The notes under the pieces are model-generated. The model saw only the letters and a list, made by a program, of their open reading frames with translations. It ran no database searches and was not told the origin of the DNA. Shown here piece by piece: positions 1-8,093 of a DNA stretch of 64,000 bases. The position numbers were made by a program, and so were the translations under genes. Origin of the DNA: UBA2256 sp964531105 (GTDB taxonomy: Bacteria; Spirochaetota; Spirochaetia; Treponematales; Rectinemataceae); contig CAZHFN010000003.1 of NCBI GenBank assembly GCA_964531105.1, positions 17,584-81,583 on the forward strand. Direction: 5' to 3'. The stretch's first letter is position 1. Every line of letters begins with the position of its first letter.

Positions 1-196
1 GCAGAATTATCCGTCCCGATTCGGAAACCCGGATTCCCCTCCCCACTCTCTCTAAAAGTTTGACCTTGAAGATATTTTCCAGGTCCCGGATCTGGGCGCT
101 GATCGCTGGCTGGGTATAGTTAAGTTGCTTGGCCGCCTCGCTGATGCTGTTGAGCTTCGCAACCGTACAGAATGCCTTGAGCTTGGTAATGTCCAT
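1..196 (-). CDS. LysR-family transcriptional regulator, N-terminal part (cut by window edge)
   Basis: Reading leftwards from an ATG at 196, 65 codons run off the window without a stop. They begin MDITKLKAFCTVAKL and contain the winged helix-turn-helix of LysR regulators (SISEAAKQLNYTQPAISAQI, then LEN.FKVKLLERVGRG). This domain binds promoter DNA; the effector-binding half lies outside the window, so the target is unknown. It sits 12 bases downstream of the glycosylase gene on the same strand and could be the last gene of the TRAP transporter unit, possibly its regulator. The family call is firm; the role is inference. Confidence 0.85.
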   Translation of the reverse strand, partial: MDITKLKAFCTVAKLNSISEAAKQLNYTQPAISAQIRDLENIFKVKLLERVGRGIRVSESGRIIL

Positions 197-208
197 CTGG
201 CAATCCTT

Positions 209-811
209 TCAAGAAATAGTACACCTTGTTCCCAGTTCAGCCCAGCGAAAACAACCCAAAAGATGATCATTGACCACCCCGATAGCCTGGAGATGGGCAT
301 AGATAGTGGTGCTGCCCACATAGGCGAAACCCCGAGCCTTCATGTCCGCTGAAATGCGGTCCGAGAGTTCGGTTTTGACAGGCAGTTCAGCCAGGCTGGT
401 CCATCGGTTAATTACGGGCTTCCTGTCTGTCCAGGACCAGATGTAGGCATCGAAAGTGCCGAACTCCTCTCGTATGCGCTCAAAGGCCTGGGCGTTCTTG
501 ACCGCCCCCAGGATTTTTGCCTTGTTGCGTATGATGCCGGGGTTTTCCAGAAGTTCGGCAATTTTCTTGTCGCCGTAGTGGGCAATTTTTATCCAGTCGA
601 AATGATCGAAGGCTGCCCGGAAGCCTTCGCGTTTGCCCAGTATGGTCCTCCAGGAAAGCCCGGCCTGCATAGTCTCGAGGAGGAGGAACTCGAAGTGTTT
701 AGCCTCGTCGTGCAGGGGCTGGCCCCATTCCTGGTCGTGGTAGGCCACGTAAAGGGGGTCTTCACCGCACCAGGGGCAACGGGGCTGGGCGGCGGAGCGG
801 GGCTCAGACAC
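209..811 (-). CDS. tag: DNA-3-methyladenine glycosylase I
   Basis: This 200-residue protein excises 3-methyladenine from alkylated DNA, starting base-excision repair in the cytoplasm. It matches the Tag family along its length: the early Cys-x-Trp (C12), the A-Y-H-D-x-E-W segment (H25), LLETMQAGLSW with the expected Glu46, GIIRNKAKI, and the closing V-N-D-H-x-x-G-C (H183, C187). The four zinc ligands known for E. coli Tag are thus all present. The start is GTG at 811, eight bases inside the end of the TRAP permease gene, so translation is probably coupled to it. A repair enzyme as part of a transporter transcript is unexpected. Confidence 0.95.
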   Translation of the reverse strand: MSEPRSAAQPRCPWCGEDPLYVAYHDQEWGQPLHDEAKHFEFLLLETMQAGLSWRTILGKREGFRAAFDHFDWIKIAHYGDKKIAELLENPGIIRNKAKILGAVKNAQAFERIREEFGTFDAYIWSWTDRKPVINRWTSLAELPVKTELSDRISADMKARGFAYVGSTTIYAHLQAIGVVNDHLLGCFRWAELGTRCTIS

Positions 812-2840
812 CTGCGGCTCTCGGCGCAGCGCGCACCAGGCGCGAATAAAGGTAGGCGCCTATCGTGGCCCCGCCGCCTAAGAATACCGGCAAAGTTCCG
901 GGAAAGAGAGAATAAACCCCGGCCGCCAGGAGTATTGCCCTCAACCACAAGGGTATGGGCCGTGTTATGTAACCCATCCAGAAAAAACCGAAGGCGAATA
1001 TGGCTATCGTTCCGGTGGCGATAGCCCAAAGGTTGGCCGCCAGCCCTCCTTCCATGAGGAGGCCTGGGTCATAGCAGAAGGCAAAAGGTACGATAAAAGC
1101 TAAGAATCCCAGTCGCATAGCCTGAAAGCCTATCTTGTTGGGGTTAGCCCCCGATATGGAACTGGCCGCGAAGCAGGCCAGGGCGACAGGGGGCGTTATA
1201 TTCGAAATGACGGCGAAATAGAAGACGAACATGTGGGAGGCCAGGGCTGAAAAGCCCATTTTTACCAGGATGGGGGCTCCTAGGGCGGCGGCTAGAATAT
1301 AGGCGCCAGTGGTGGGAAGACCCATGCCCAGAAATATTGAAATGACCATGATGAGGACAAGACCAAGTATAGGTACGTCCTGGGCAAAGGAGAGGACGAA
1401 GCCCACCAGCTTGCCACCGATGCCGGTGAGGGCTACTGCTCCCAGCACAATACCAGCGGTGGCACACGCTATGGCGATGAGAGGGATATCCTTGGCTCCC
1501 TGATAAATCGCATCGATAATGCCTTTTAAATCCATGCCCGCATTGAAGAAGACGGAAACCAAGGCCAGCGCCCCAACGACAGCGGCAGCTGCCGGGGTAT
1601 CCGATACGAACTCTCCAACTCCAGGCACGAAAGAAAGGATTAGATACCCCAGGGCTATAGCGGTACCCACTGCATAGGAGAGTTTTTTCTTCTTCTCATC
1701 ATCGGTCTTGGGCACAAAGAAGGCCGTTATCCAGCAAAGCACGATGCCCATGATGGCTGCCCTCATAGGCGTAGAACCAGTAAGTAGATAATACACAACA
1801 CCCACTAAGGGAGTGATCATATATAGCTTCTTGAGTACGGCCTTCCTGGAGGGCAGGTCTTTGGCATCCAAACCTTTGAGGTTATTCTTGTGTGCGGCCA
1901 AGCGCACCATGAGAAATACCGCGCCGTAGTACATGATGGCCGGCAGGAGGGCGGCGATCATTATTTTTTTGTAGGGCAACCCGAGGAAGGAGGCCATGAG
2001 GAATGCCCCCGCGCCCATGACAGGCGGCATCAGCTGGCCGCCCGTGGAGGCTACTGCCTCGACGGCTCCGGCAAAATGTGCCGGATAGCCTATTTTCTTC
2101 ATCAAAGGGATCGTAAAGGAGCCGGTGCTGTAGACATTGGCCACCGCAGAGCCAGAGATGGAGCCGAAGAGGCAGGAGGACGTGACTGCGATAAGGGCAG
2201 GTCCTCCTGGCTGGGTACCGGTAAAAGCCTGGGCCAGGTCCATAAAATAGGCGCCAACCCCTGTCTTTTCCAGAAAACCACCGAAGATGAGGAATACCAT
2301 GACATAGGTGGCCGATACCCCCAAGGGAGAAGAGAATATTCCTTCATCGGTGAGGAAAGATTGCTCCACCACCTCGGCCAGGCTGAATGAAATGCCCTGA
2401 AAAAGGCCGCCTATCCTGTCGCCAAAGAGCATGTAGAGGATTGCCACCAAGCCGATTATCGTGATGGGCAGGCCCACAACACGCCTGGAGGCTTCCAAGA
2501 GGAGGACAACTAGAAGAATGCCCAGCACCATTTGCGAGGTTGTTACCGGATCGATCTGGACTATCCTGGTGGTGATGCTCCAGTAGTTCATCACAATATA
2601 GGCTCCTGGAGCAAAACAGGTGAGGGCGAGGAGAACATCGTACCAGGGTACCTTATCCTTGGATGCTTTTTTGCTCACCGGCCAGAGAAGATAAGCCAGG
2701 GGCAGAACCATACTGAGATGAAGGGATCTCTGGAGATAGGCTTCATAGTTGCCGAATACGGAAGTATAGATATGAAAGAGGCCTATCAGAACAATATACA
2801 CGTAGAGAATCTTCTTGGGTACGCCGGTAAGTTTTCTCAT
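804..2840 (-). CDS. TRAP transporter fused permease (4TM/12TM, TAXI type)
   Basis: This 678-residue membrane protein is the permease of a sodium- or proton-driven TRAP importer. The first ~140 residues correspond to the small four-helix DctQ-like subunit and the rest to the large DctM-like subunit, the fused form usual with TAXI binding proteins. Conserved stretches include GSISGSAVANVYSTG, GGQLMPP and FLGMGLPTTGAY. ATG at 2840 has a GGAGT ribosome site. Its binding protein is encoded just upstream (2936-3910), separated by a strong hairpin, and the tag gene overlaps its end by 8 bases. The substrate cannot be read from sequence; relatives carry organic acids. Confidence 0.93.
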   Translation of the reverse strand: MRKLTGVPKKILYVYIVLIGLFHIYTSVFGNYEAYLQRSLHLSMVLPLAYLLWPVSKKASKDKVPWYDVLLALTCFAPGAYIVMNYWSITTRIVQIDPVTTSQMVLGILLVVLLLEASRRVVGLPITIIGLVAILYMLFGDRIGGLFQGISFSLAEVVEQSFLTDEGIFSSPLGVSATYVMVFLIFGGFLEKTGVGAYFMDLAQAFTGTQPGGPALIAVTSSCLFGSISGSAVANVYSTGSFTIPLMKKIGYPAHFAGAVEAVASTGGQLMPPVMGAGAFLMASFLGLPYKKIMIAALLPAIMYYGAVFLMVRLAAHKNNLKGLDAKDLPSRKAVLKKLYMITPLVGVVYYLLTGSTPMRAAIMGIVLCWITAFFVPKTDDEKKKKLSYAVGTAIALGYLILSFVPGVGEFVSDTPAAAAVVGALALVSVFFNAGMDLKGIIDAIYQGAKDIPLIAIACATAGIVLGAVALTGIGGKLVGFVLSFAQDVPILGLVLIMVISIFLGMGLPTTGAYILAAALGAPILVKMGFSALASHMFVFYFAVISNITPPVALACFAASSISGANPNKIGFQAMRLGFLAFIVPFAFCYDPGLLMEGGLAANLWAIATGTIAIFAFGFFWMGYITRPIPLWLRAILLAAGVYSLFPGTLPVFLGGGATIGAYLYSRLVRAAPRAAGV

Positions 2841-2869
2841 GGGGGACTCCGCGATTAGAGTGGGGAAGC

Positions 2870-2907
2870 GGGGAGTAAGGCGACCCAGGCGGGTCGCCTT
2901 ACTCCCC
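2870..2907 (-). promoter_or_regulatory. Intercistronic hairpin between TAXI binding-protein and permease genes
   Basis: A perfect 17-base inverted repeat (ggggagtaaggcgaccc at 2870-2886 and its complement at 2891-2907) encloses a 4-base loop. A second short palindrome, ggggctgcagcccc, lies at 2911-2924, just after the binding-protein stop codon. Neither is followed by a T run on the transcribed strand, so this looks less like a full terminator than like a 3'-end stabiliser or partial terminator that would leave more binding-protein mRNA than permease mRNA. Confidence 0.75.
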
Positions 2908-2935
2908 TTTGGGGCTGCAGCCCCTGTCTATCAAT

Positions 2936-3910
2936 TTATTTTACGCTTTTCCAGAACTTGAGCGAACCCGGATGTACGGGCAGGTTGGCGGGCAGGGCGT
3001 CCTTGACGTTGAGCTCGCCGAAATCCTTTACCGCGGCGGTTATGCCGGCACGGCCTTCCCACATAGCCTTGTTGAGCTCATATACCAGGTCTTCGGGCAG
3101 ATCCTTGCGGACCACGATGCAGTTGAAATCTCCGATGGTTTTAACCGGTTCTTTCACGCTCTTGTACACGCCCGGCTCCACAGTGAAGGTGGTGGTGCCA
3201 TAGGCGTTGGCCAAGGCGTCCAGGGCTTTCTGGCCCACGGGCAGGATGTAGATGGGGGTGGAGCTTTCAATGTTCATGACGATGCTGGCCACCTTGCCTA
3301 CCGAGAAGGCGAAGAGGTCGAGGTGGTTGTCCGCCATGAGGTCGGCGCCGTTCTCGTAGGAGGTGAACTCGAAGGTCCAGCCCTTTTTCTTTAGCTTATC
3401 GTAATCGGTATTGTAGCCCTTCTTGAACATGGCCTTGATTACGAATTCCGATGCAGTGCCGGGCTTGAGGGTGGCGAAACGTACGGGAATATCTTTAGCC
3501 AGCACGTCGTCCAGGCTCTTGATGCCGTGCTTGTCCGCGAAGTCCTTGCGGATGATGTAGTAGGTGAACTGGGTGTAGAGGTTGGCCATTACCACTGCAT
3601 TTTTAATCTGCTTGCCGGCGAAGTCCTCTTCCGCAGCGAGGGCTGCGCCCACTAAGGATACCACCGAGAAGCCGAAATCGCCTTTTTTAAGATCGGCATT
3701 TAGAATGTTGGCCACGCCGCCACCGGTGGACGAAGTGGTCTGGATGACATTCTTGCTCCAAAGCTCGGAGAGGGCGGTACCCAGGGCGAACCAGTTGCCT
3801 CCCGGAGGTCCTGCCATAAATTTAAGCTGATCGGGCCAGCCGGCCTTGGTCTGGGCACCCGCGCTTGCGGCTACCAATAGAATTGTGAAAATCAGAAGCG
3901 CCTTTTTCAT
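2936..3910 (-). CDS. TAXI-family TRAP transporter solute-binding protein
   Basis: This periplasmic protein of about 324 residues captures the substrate for the fused TRAP permease encoded next. After a signal peptide (MKKALLIFTILLVAASAGAQ) come features of TAXI proteins: a Gly-Pro-Pro-Gly-Gly-Asn-Trp segment (residues ~35-41), STGGGVANIL, and the late EPVKTIGDFNCIVVRKDLPEDLVYEL region. Two adjacent ATGs (3913, 3910) follow AGGAGG; I prefer 3910 for spacing. A longer frame to 3988 starts inside the promoter and is unlikely. Confidence 0.92.
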   Translation of the reverse strand: MKKALLIFTILLVAASAGAQTKAGWPDQLKFMAGPPGGNWFALGTALSELWSKNVIQTTSSTGGGVANILNADLKKGDFGFSVVSLVGAALAAEEDFAGKQIKNAVVMANLYTQFTYYIIRKDFADKHGIKSLDDVLAKDIPVRFATLKPGTASEFVIKAMFKKGYNTDYDKLKKKGWTFEFTSYENGADLMADNHLDLFAFSVGKVASIVMNIESSTPIYILPVGQKALDALANAYGTTTFTVEPGVYKSVKEPVKTIGDFNCIVVRKDLPEDLVYELNKAMWEGRAGITAAVKDFGELNVKDALPANLPVHPGSLKFWKSVK

Positions 3911-3959
3911 CATTCCTCCTCTTGTGTGTAAAAGCAGATTTTTACAATCAATGGCTAGC

Positions 3960-3988
3960 AGTGTAAAGCCCTGATATTTTGCAGTCAA
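3960..3988 (-). promoter_or_regulatory. Promoter of the TRAP operon
   Basis: On the minus strand TTGACT (3983-3988), a 17-base spacer and TACACT (3960-3965) form a good sigma-70-type promoter. The transcript would start near 3953 with a leader of about 43 bases carrying AGGAGG. It is back to back with the esterase promoter. Confidence 0.7.
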
Positions 3989-4043
3989 GTTTTTTTACAA
4001 GCAGATGGGCAATCACACTGTGCAGCTCGTCATAAAAACTCCA

Positions 4044-4073
4044 TTGCCGGCCGGGAATATGTAGATGTATATT
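4044..4073 (+). promoter_or_regulatory. Promoter of the carboxylesterase gene, likely leaderless
   Basis: TTGCCG (4044-4049), an 18-base spacer and TATATT (4068-4073) lie just before ATG 4084. The predicted start near 4080 leaves only about four bases of leader, and no Shine-Dalgarno is visible. Confidence 0.55.
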
Positions 4074-4083
4074 ATTTATAGAT

Positions 4084-5835
4084 ATGAAAAAAAATGTTCT
4101 TTTTCTCACCGTGGCCTTACTGGCCGCCCTCTTCTTTTTTTCCTGCGCCAGCGCTCCTATGCCTCCTGCCGCCGCTACCTTTGATCCCGCAGAATGGGAC
4201 GGCGACAGTCTGGTAGGAACACGATACGGGCTTTTAGAAGGAATACAGGATAAAAACAATATCCTATCCTGGCGCGGCATTCCCTATGCATCTCCTCCGG
4301 TAGGTGAACTACGCTGGCAGGCTCCCCAAAAGCCATCACCCTGGGAAGGCATACGGCAGGCTCGGCAATTCGGGTCCAAGTCATTCCAGCGATCCTACGT
4401 TGGCCCAATCATAAGCGGCTCGGAGGATAGCCTCTATCTCAATGTGTGGAGACCTGGGAGCACTCAGAAGGATTTACCAGTTTATATCTGGATTCACGGC
4501 GGCTCCAATACCACAGGCTCGGCCTTCGAAAGCAAGGCCTATTACGGCCATGCCCTGGCATCCAAAGCCAATCTGGTTTTTGTTTCCATCAATTATCGCC
4601 TGGACGTGTTGGGTTGGTTTTCCCACCCAGCCCTCAAGACCGGCAACCCCGAAAGCGACTCGGGTAATTTCGGCACCCTGGATATAATCGCCGCCCTGGA
4701 GTGGGTAAGGGAGAATATTTCAGCCTTCGGTGGCAACCCGGACAACGTCACCATCGCCGGAGAGTCTGCGGGAGCCCTCAATGTGATGAGCCTTCTTATC
4801 GCTCCCAAGGCGAAAGGGCTTTTTCACAGAGCTGTGGTTGAAAGCGGCTATTCCCACGGCCCTGCCATAAGCCCCGAAGCCTATGCGGTCAATCTGGGCA
4901 TGAGGCTGGCGCTCAAGCAGCGGAAGGCGGCTACAAAGGAGGAGGCTGCCGCGCTTTTAGCCTCCATGAGTTCTTCTGAACTGGCCACCTGGCTGCGCTC
5001 GGCAAGCCCCAGAGAACTGCTTACGCTTTCAAAATCCGAGGATCGAAGCATTCTCACCATGCCCTGCCCCATCTTCGACGGCCACGTGTTGCCTGCCGAC
5101 GGCTTCGCCGCCCTATCCGATCCGGCGCGCAGAGCCGATGTGCCCCTCATAATCGGTACCAACAAAGAGGAGACCAAGCTTTTCCTCATGCTGGCCATGA
5201 GCCCGAGGGATCGCGACTACCAGGAACTGGTAACGTTGAGCAGTCTCATGTGGAAGGCCGAGGGGGCTGATTCCATCGCCGATGCATACGCTTCGGGACG
5301 TGAGTATAAGGATGGCGCCACCGAAGGCAAAGTGTATGTGTATCGCTTCGACTGGGGGGCCCCCAAGGAAGAAGAGGAGGACGTGATGGGTTCCGTAGCC
5401 AGTCGAAGGCTCGGAGCCTCCCATGCCATGGAAATATCCTTTTTCCTTCAAACCGAAAGTCTCTTCGGCTCGGGATTCCCTCTGCAGATTTACACAAAGG
5501 CCAACAGAAAAGGCAGGCTGGCTCTGCAATCCACCATAGGCGACTACCTGGCTGCCTTCGCCTGGACTGGGGATCCAAACGCTCCTTTGAGTAAAATCCC
5601 TGCAACCAGTGACAGTGGGGGGCAAGGTTACGTCTCGGCCAGAATCCCCTGGGAGCCCTGGAATCCGGAGGTAGAAAAGCCGGCATTCCTCGTTCTGGAT
5701 GCGGGGCTAAAGGAGCTGAATATCTTTCTGGAGCGAGGAAGGGTTCGCCGGGAAGATGTGATCCAGCGAATGGCTAATCATCCATCTCCAAGTATTAAGG
5801 AGCATTTTGCCGCGCTGGCTCCGATATTCCAATAA
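4084..5835 (+). CDS. Type-B carboxylesterase lipoprotein
   Basis: This 583-residue alpha/beta hydrolase of the carboxylesterase/acetylcholinesterase type hydrolyses carboxylic esters. A signal peptide ends in a lipobox (LFFFSC, Cys21), so it is probably a membrane-anchored lipoprotein on the outer face of the inner or outer membrane. The family fold is clear: GIPYASPPVGELRWQAP, SEDSLYLNVW, IHGGSN, NYRLDVLGW and the nucleophile elbow G-E-S-A-G with Ser228. The triad is completed by Glu362 or Glu363 (IGTNKEE) and His447 (LGASHAME). It stands alone with its own promoter. The natural ester is unknown. Confidence 0.92.
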   Translation: MKKNVLFLTVALLAALFFFSCASAPMPPAAATFDPAEWDGDSLVGTRYGLLEGIQDKNNILSWRGIPYASPPVGELRWQAPQKPSPWEGIRQARQFGSKSFQRSYVGPIISGSEDSLYLNVWRPGSTQKDLPVYIWIHGGSNTTGSAFESKAYYGHALASKANLVFVSINYRLDVLGWFSHPALKTGNPESDSGNFGTLDIIAALEWVRENISAFGGNPDNVTIAGESAGALNVMSLLIAPKAKGLFHRAVVESGYSHGPAISPEAYAVNLGMRLALKQRKAATKEEAAALLASMSSSELATWLRSASPRELLTLSKSEDRSILTMPCPIFDGHVLPADGFAALSDPARRADVPLIIGTNKEETKLFLMLAMSPRDRDYQELVTLSSLMWKAEGADSIADAYASGREYKDGATEGKVYVYRFDWGAPKEEEEDVMGSVASRRLGASHAMEISFFLQTESLFGSGFPLQIYTKANRKGRLALQSTIGDYLAAFAWTGDPNAPLSKIPATSDSGGQGYVSARIPWEPWNPEVEKPAFLVLDAGLKELNIFLERGRVRREDVIQRMANHPSPSIKEHFAALAPIFQ

Positions 5836-5878
5836 GGAAGCTTCCACCGCAATTCCGCTGCTTGGCTCAAAGTCTCGA

Positions 5879-5907
5879 TTGACAGGCAATAGTCCATATA
5901 CTACACT
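5879..5907 (+). promoter_or_regulatory. Promoter of the radical-SAM/DUF4130 repair operon
   Basis: A consensus TTGACA (5879-5884), exactly 17 bases and TACACT (5902-5907). The predicted start near 5914 is about six bases from ATG 5920, with no ribosome site between, so the mRNA may be leaderless. Confidence 0.75.
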
Positions 5908-5923
5908 TATGTATAGTATATGG
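5894..5923 (+). promoter_or_regulatory. Palindromic operator over -10 and start codon
   Basis: The 10-base arms ccatatacta (5894-5903) and tagtatatgg (5914-5923) are perfect inverted repeats around a 10-base centre. They cover the spacer end, part of the -10 box, the predicted transcript start and the ATG. A bound dimeric repressor would block both polymerase and ribosome. The regulator is unknown; a damage-responsive repressor is a guess from the gene content. Confidence 0.65.
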
Positions 5924-7254
5924 ATGTTAAGGATAAAATCGGGATTCTGGCCGATGCGGCTAAATACGACGCATCCTGCTCCAGCGCGGGCAGCGCAAGG
6001 CCCAACACTCCCAAGGGCCTGGGAAACGGGGCTGTGGCCGGCATTTGTCATTCCTGGTCGGCGGACGGGCGCTGCATCTCCCTGCTCAAGGTTCTGCTTT
6101 CCAATGCCTGTGCCTACGACTGCGCTTACTGCGTCAATCGCCGTTCCAACGATATACCCAGGGCAGGTTTCGAGCCCGGGGAACTAGTTAAGCTTATTAT
6201 TGAGTTTTACACGCGCAATTACATTGAAGGAGCCTTTCTCTCCTCGGGTGTCCTAGGCTGTCCCGATGCCACGATGGAAAGGCTGATCCTGGTAGCCAGG
6301 CGGCTCAGAGTGCAGGAGAGTTTCAACGGCTACCTCCACCTCAAGATTATTCCCGGGGCTTCCGAAGCCTTGGTGATGGAAGCAGCCCGATGGGCGGACA
6401 GGGTTTCTGTGAATATCGAACTGCCCAGCTCCGAGAGTCTGGCACGCATTGCCCCGGACAAGAGTCCTCAGGCTATCTTTGGGCCGATGAAGTTGCTGGC
6501 CGCGGCGGCTGGTTTTAGTCCGAGGGCGCTTCCGGCGCCAGGGCTCAGGACTATTGGGGGGCCGCCGGCAGCCGGAGCGCCGGGCAGGCTGATGCGCCGC
6601 CGCGGCAGCCCACGAGCTGCCCTTGTACCCGCCGGCCAAACTACCCAACTCATAGTCGGGGCGAGCCCCGAATCCGATCAGGCAATCCTGAGCTTGGCCG
6701 AAAGGCTCTACCGCAGCTACGATGTCCGGCGGGTCTATTACTCGGCCTTTGTTCCCACAGGCTCAGATCCCCGTTTGCCGCAGTTGGCCAAGCCCCCATT
6801 AGCCAGAGAACATCGGCTCTACCAAGCTGACTGGCTTTTCCGCTTTTACGGCTTTTCGGCCTCCGAGATCCTCGATCCCCTCCACCCTTATCTGGACGCC
6901 CGCATCGATCCCAAAAGCGAATGGGCTATCAGAAATTTGGGTTTCTTCCCCTTGGAACTCATGAGCGCTTCTTATGAAGAACTGCTGCGGGTGCCCGGTA
7001 TAGGCCCTAAATCGGCCCAACGGATCATAAAGGCACGCCGGGACTCCATTTTGGCCGCAAAATCTCTTTCACGCCTGGGCATCGTCATGCGTAGGGCTTC
7101 CTGGTTCATAACCCTCAAAGGAAGGCTTGTGAGTGATGAGCTTTCAATGTCCAGAATAGAAAAACCCGATGCGCTAAAGCGCGTCCTCATGGATCCAGCC
7201 TACAGGCGCCAGATAGAGTCCCAGCCAGAACTGCCCTGGAGTGAGACGCAATGA
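5920..7254 (+). CDS. Putative DNA modification/repair radical SAM protein (TIGR03916 type)
   Basis: This 444-residue protein has a radical-SAM core: C64-x3-C68-x2-C71 in NACAYDCAYC should hold the 4Fe-4S cluster that cleaves S-adenosylmethionine. A C-terminal helix-hairpin-helix (residues ~355-374, VPGIGPKSAQRI) suggests DNA binding. VPAGQTTQLIVGASPE is typical of the family. Before it lies an Ala/Gly/Pro/Arg-rich linker (~189-235). It overlaps the next gene by 4 bases (ATGA), the partner gene usually found with it. The exact reaction of this family is not established; a role in repairing or modifying DNA bases is inferred from domains and pairing. Confidence 0.88.
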   Translation: MDVKDKIGILADAAKYDASCSSAGSARPNTPKGLGNGAVAGICHSWSADGRCISLLKVLLSNACAYDCAYCVNRRSNDIPRAGFEPGELVKLIIEFYTRNYIEGAFLSSGVLGCPDATMERLILVARRLRVQESFNGYLHLKIIPGASEALVMEAARWADRVSVNIELPSSESLARIAPDKSPQAIFGPMKLLAAAAGFSPRALPAPGLRTIGGPPAAGAPGRLMRRRGSPRAALVPAGQTTQLIVGASPESDQAILSLAERLYRSYDVRRVYYSAFVPTGSDPRLPQLAKPPLAREHRLYQADWLFRFYGFSASEILDPLHPYLDARIDPKSEWAIRNLGFFPLELMSASYEELLRVPGIGPKSAQRIIKARRDSILAAKSLSRLGIVMRRASWFITLKGRLVSDELSMSRIEKPDALKRVLMDPAYRRQIESQPELPWSETQ

Positions 7255-8090
7255 TGGACGAGCTAGTCTACGATGGCAGTTTCGCCGGCTTTCTCTGCGC
7301 ACTGGCTGAAGGACTGCGAAGAAGTTCCACGGCCGATACCCTGCCCCTCATTCGCGCCAAAGGCTACCAGACGGGATTATTCGAAGAATTCCACAGCATC
7401 CATACTCAGGGGAACACGGCCCAGGCTTTTTGGTCCAGATTGCAGCGCATCACTGTGCCAGGCTCTCGGACATGCCATGCCGCTTTCTGTTCCGACCACA
7501 GGACAGTGGATGCCCCTCTTTCCCGGGTTATCACAAGAATTCTGGCCTCAGGACCCGAAGTACTGGATGAAATAGGCGACAGTGATGTAGCTGAAGTTCT
7601 GGGCGCCAGCCGAAGAACCCTGGGAGAAGCCCATAAATTTCTAGGCCTTGTCCGTTTCTCCGAATTGGCCGATTCTAGCTGGTTTGCAGCAGTAAAGCCT
7701 GAATGCGATATTCTACCCTTTATCGGAGATCATTTCTCAGCCCGCTTCAGGAACATGAGCTTTATCATCCACGATTCCAGAAGATCCAAGGCAATTATTT
7801 ATACACCAGGGGAAAAATGGCGAATTGCCCATGAATTCCAGATAGAGTGTAGTTCAACTCAAACATCATATCTCCCTATTTCACAATCAGAAATAGAAAT
7901 ACGCCAGGGTTGGCTTCGATACTTTAAGAGCATAGCCATCGGCCAGCGAACCAATCCCAGGCTTCAGATGGCTCATATGCCCAAAAAGTACTGGGAGTTC
8001 CTGCCCGAAACCGGGGGCTTAAGTATTCCCGGATTGAAACAAGCTCCCGGCAATGCCCTAGAGGCACCCGGGAGCCTGGGCAGAAATTAG
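7251..8090 (+). CDS. DUF4130 family putative DNA metabolism protein (TIGR03915 type)
   Basis: This 279-residue protein is the usual partner of the preceding radical-SAM protein. It begins with VYDGSFAGFLCALAE, the signature of the family, and later carries EVLGASRRTLGEAHKFLGLVRFSEL and a segment around ILPFIGDHFSARF. Members resemble part of uracil-DNA-glycosylase fusions in other bacteria and are thought to act on DNA, but the activity is unproven. ATG 7251 overlaps the upstream stop, so the two are translationally coupled. Confidence 0.85.
   Translation: MMDELVYDGSFAGFLCALAEGLRRSSTADTLPLIRAKGYQTGLFEEFHSIHTQGNTAQAFWSRLQRITVPGSRTCHAAFCSDHRTVDAPLSRVITRILASGPEVLDEIGDSDVAEVLGASRRTLGEAHKFLGLVRFSELADSSWFAAVKPECDILPFIGDHFSARFRNMSFIIHDSRRSKAIIYTPGEKWRIAHEFQIECSSTQTSYLPISQSEIEIRQGWLRYFKSIAIGQRTNPRLQMAHMPKKYWEFLPETGGLSIPGLKQAPGNALEAPGSLGRN
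8043..8075. terminator. Possible bidirectional hairpin at the end of convergent units
   Basis: The arms gctcccgg (8043-8050) and ccgggagc (8068-8075) enclose an inner tgcc/ggca stem. The hairpin lies inside the last codons of the DUF4130 gene, facing the end of the metQ-like gene at 8094. No T run follows on either strand, so termination is only suggested. Confidence 0.4.
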
Positions 8091-8093
8091 AAC

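Noticed and set aside
578..1024. 148-codon plus-strand frame over the tag/TRAP junction
   Set aside because: Antisense shadow of two well-supported genes, with no motif of its own.
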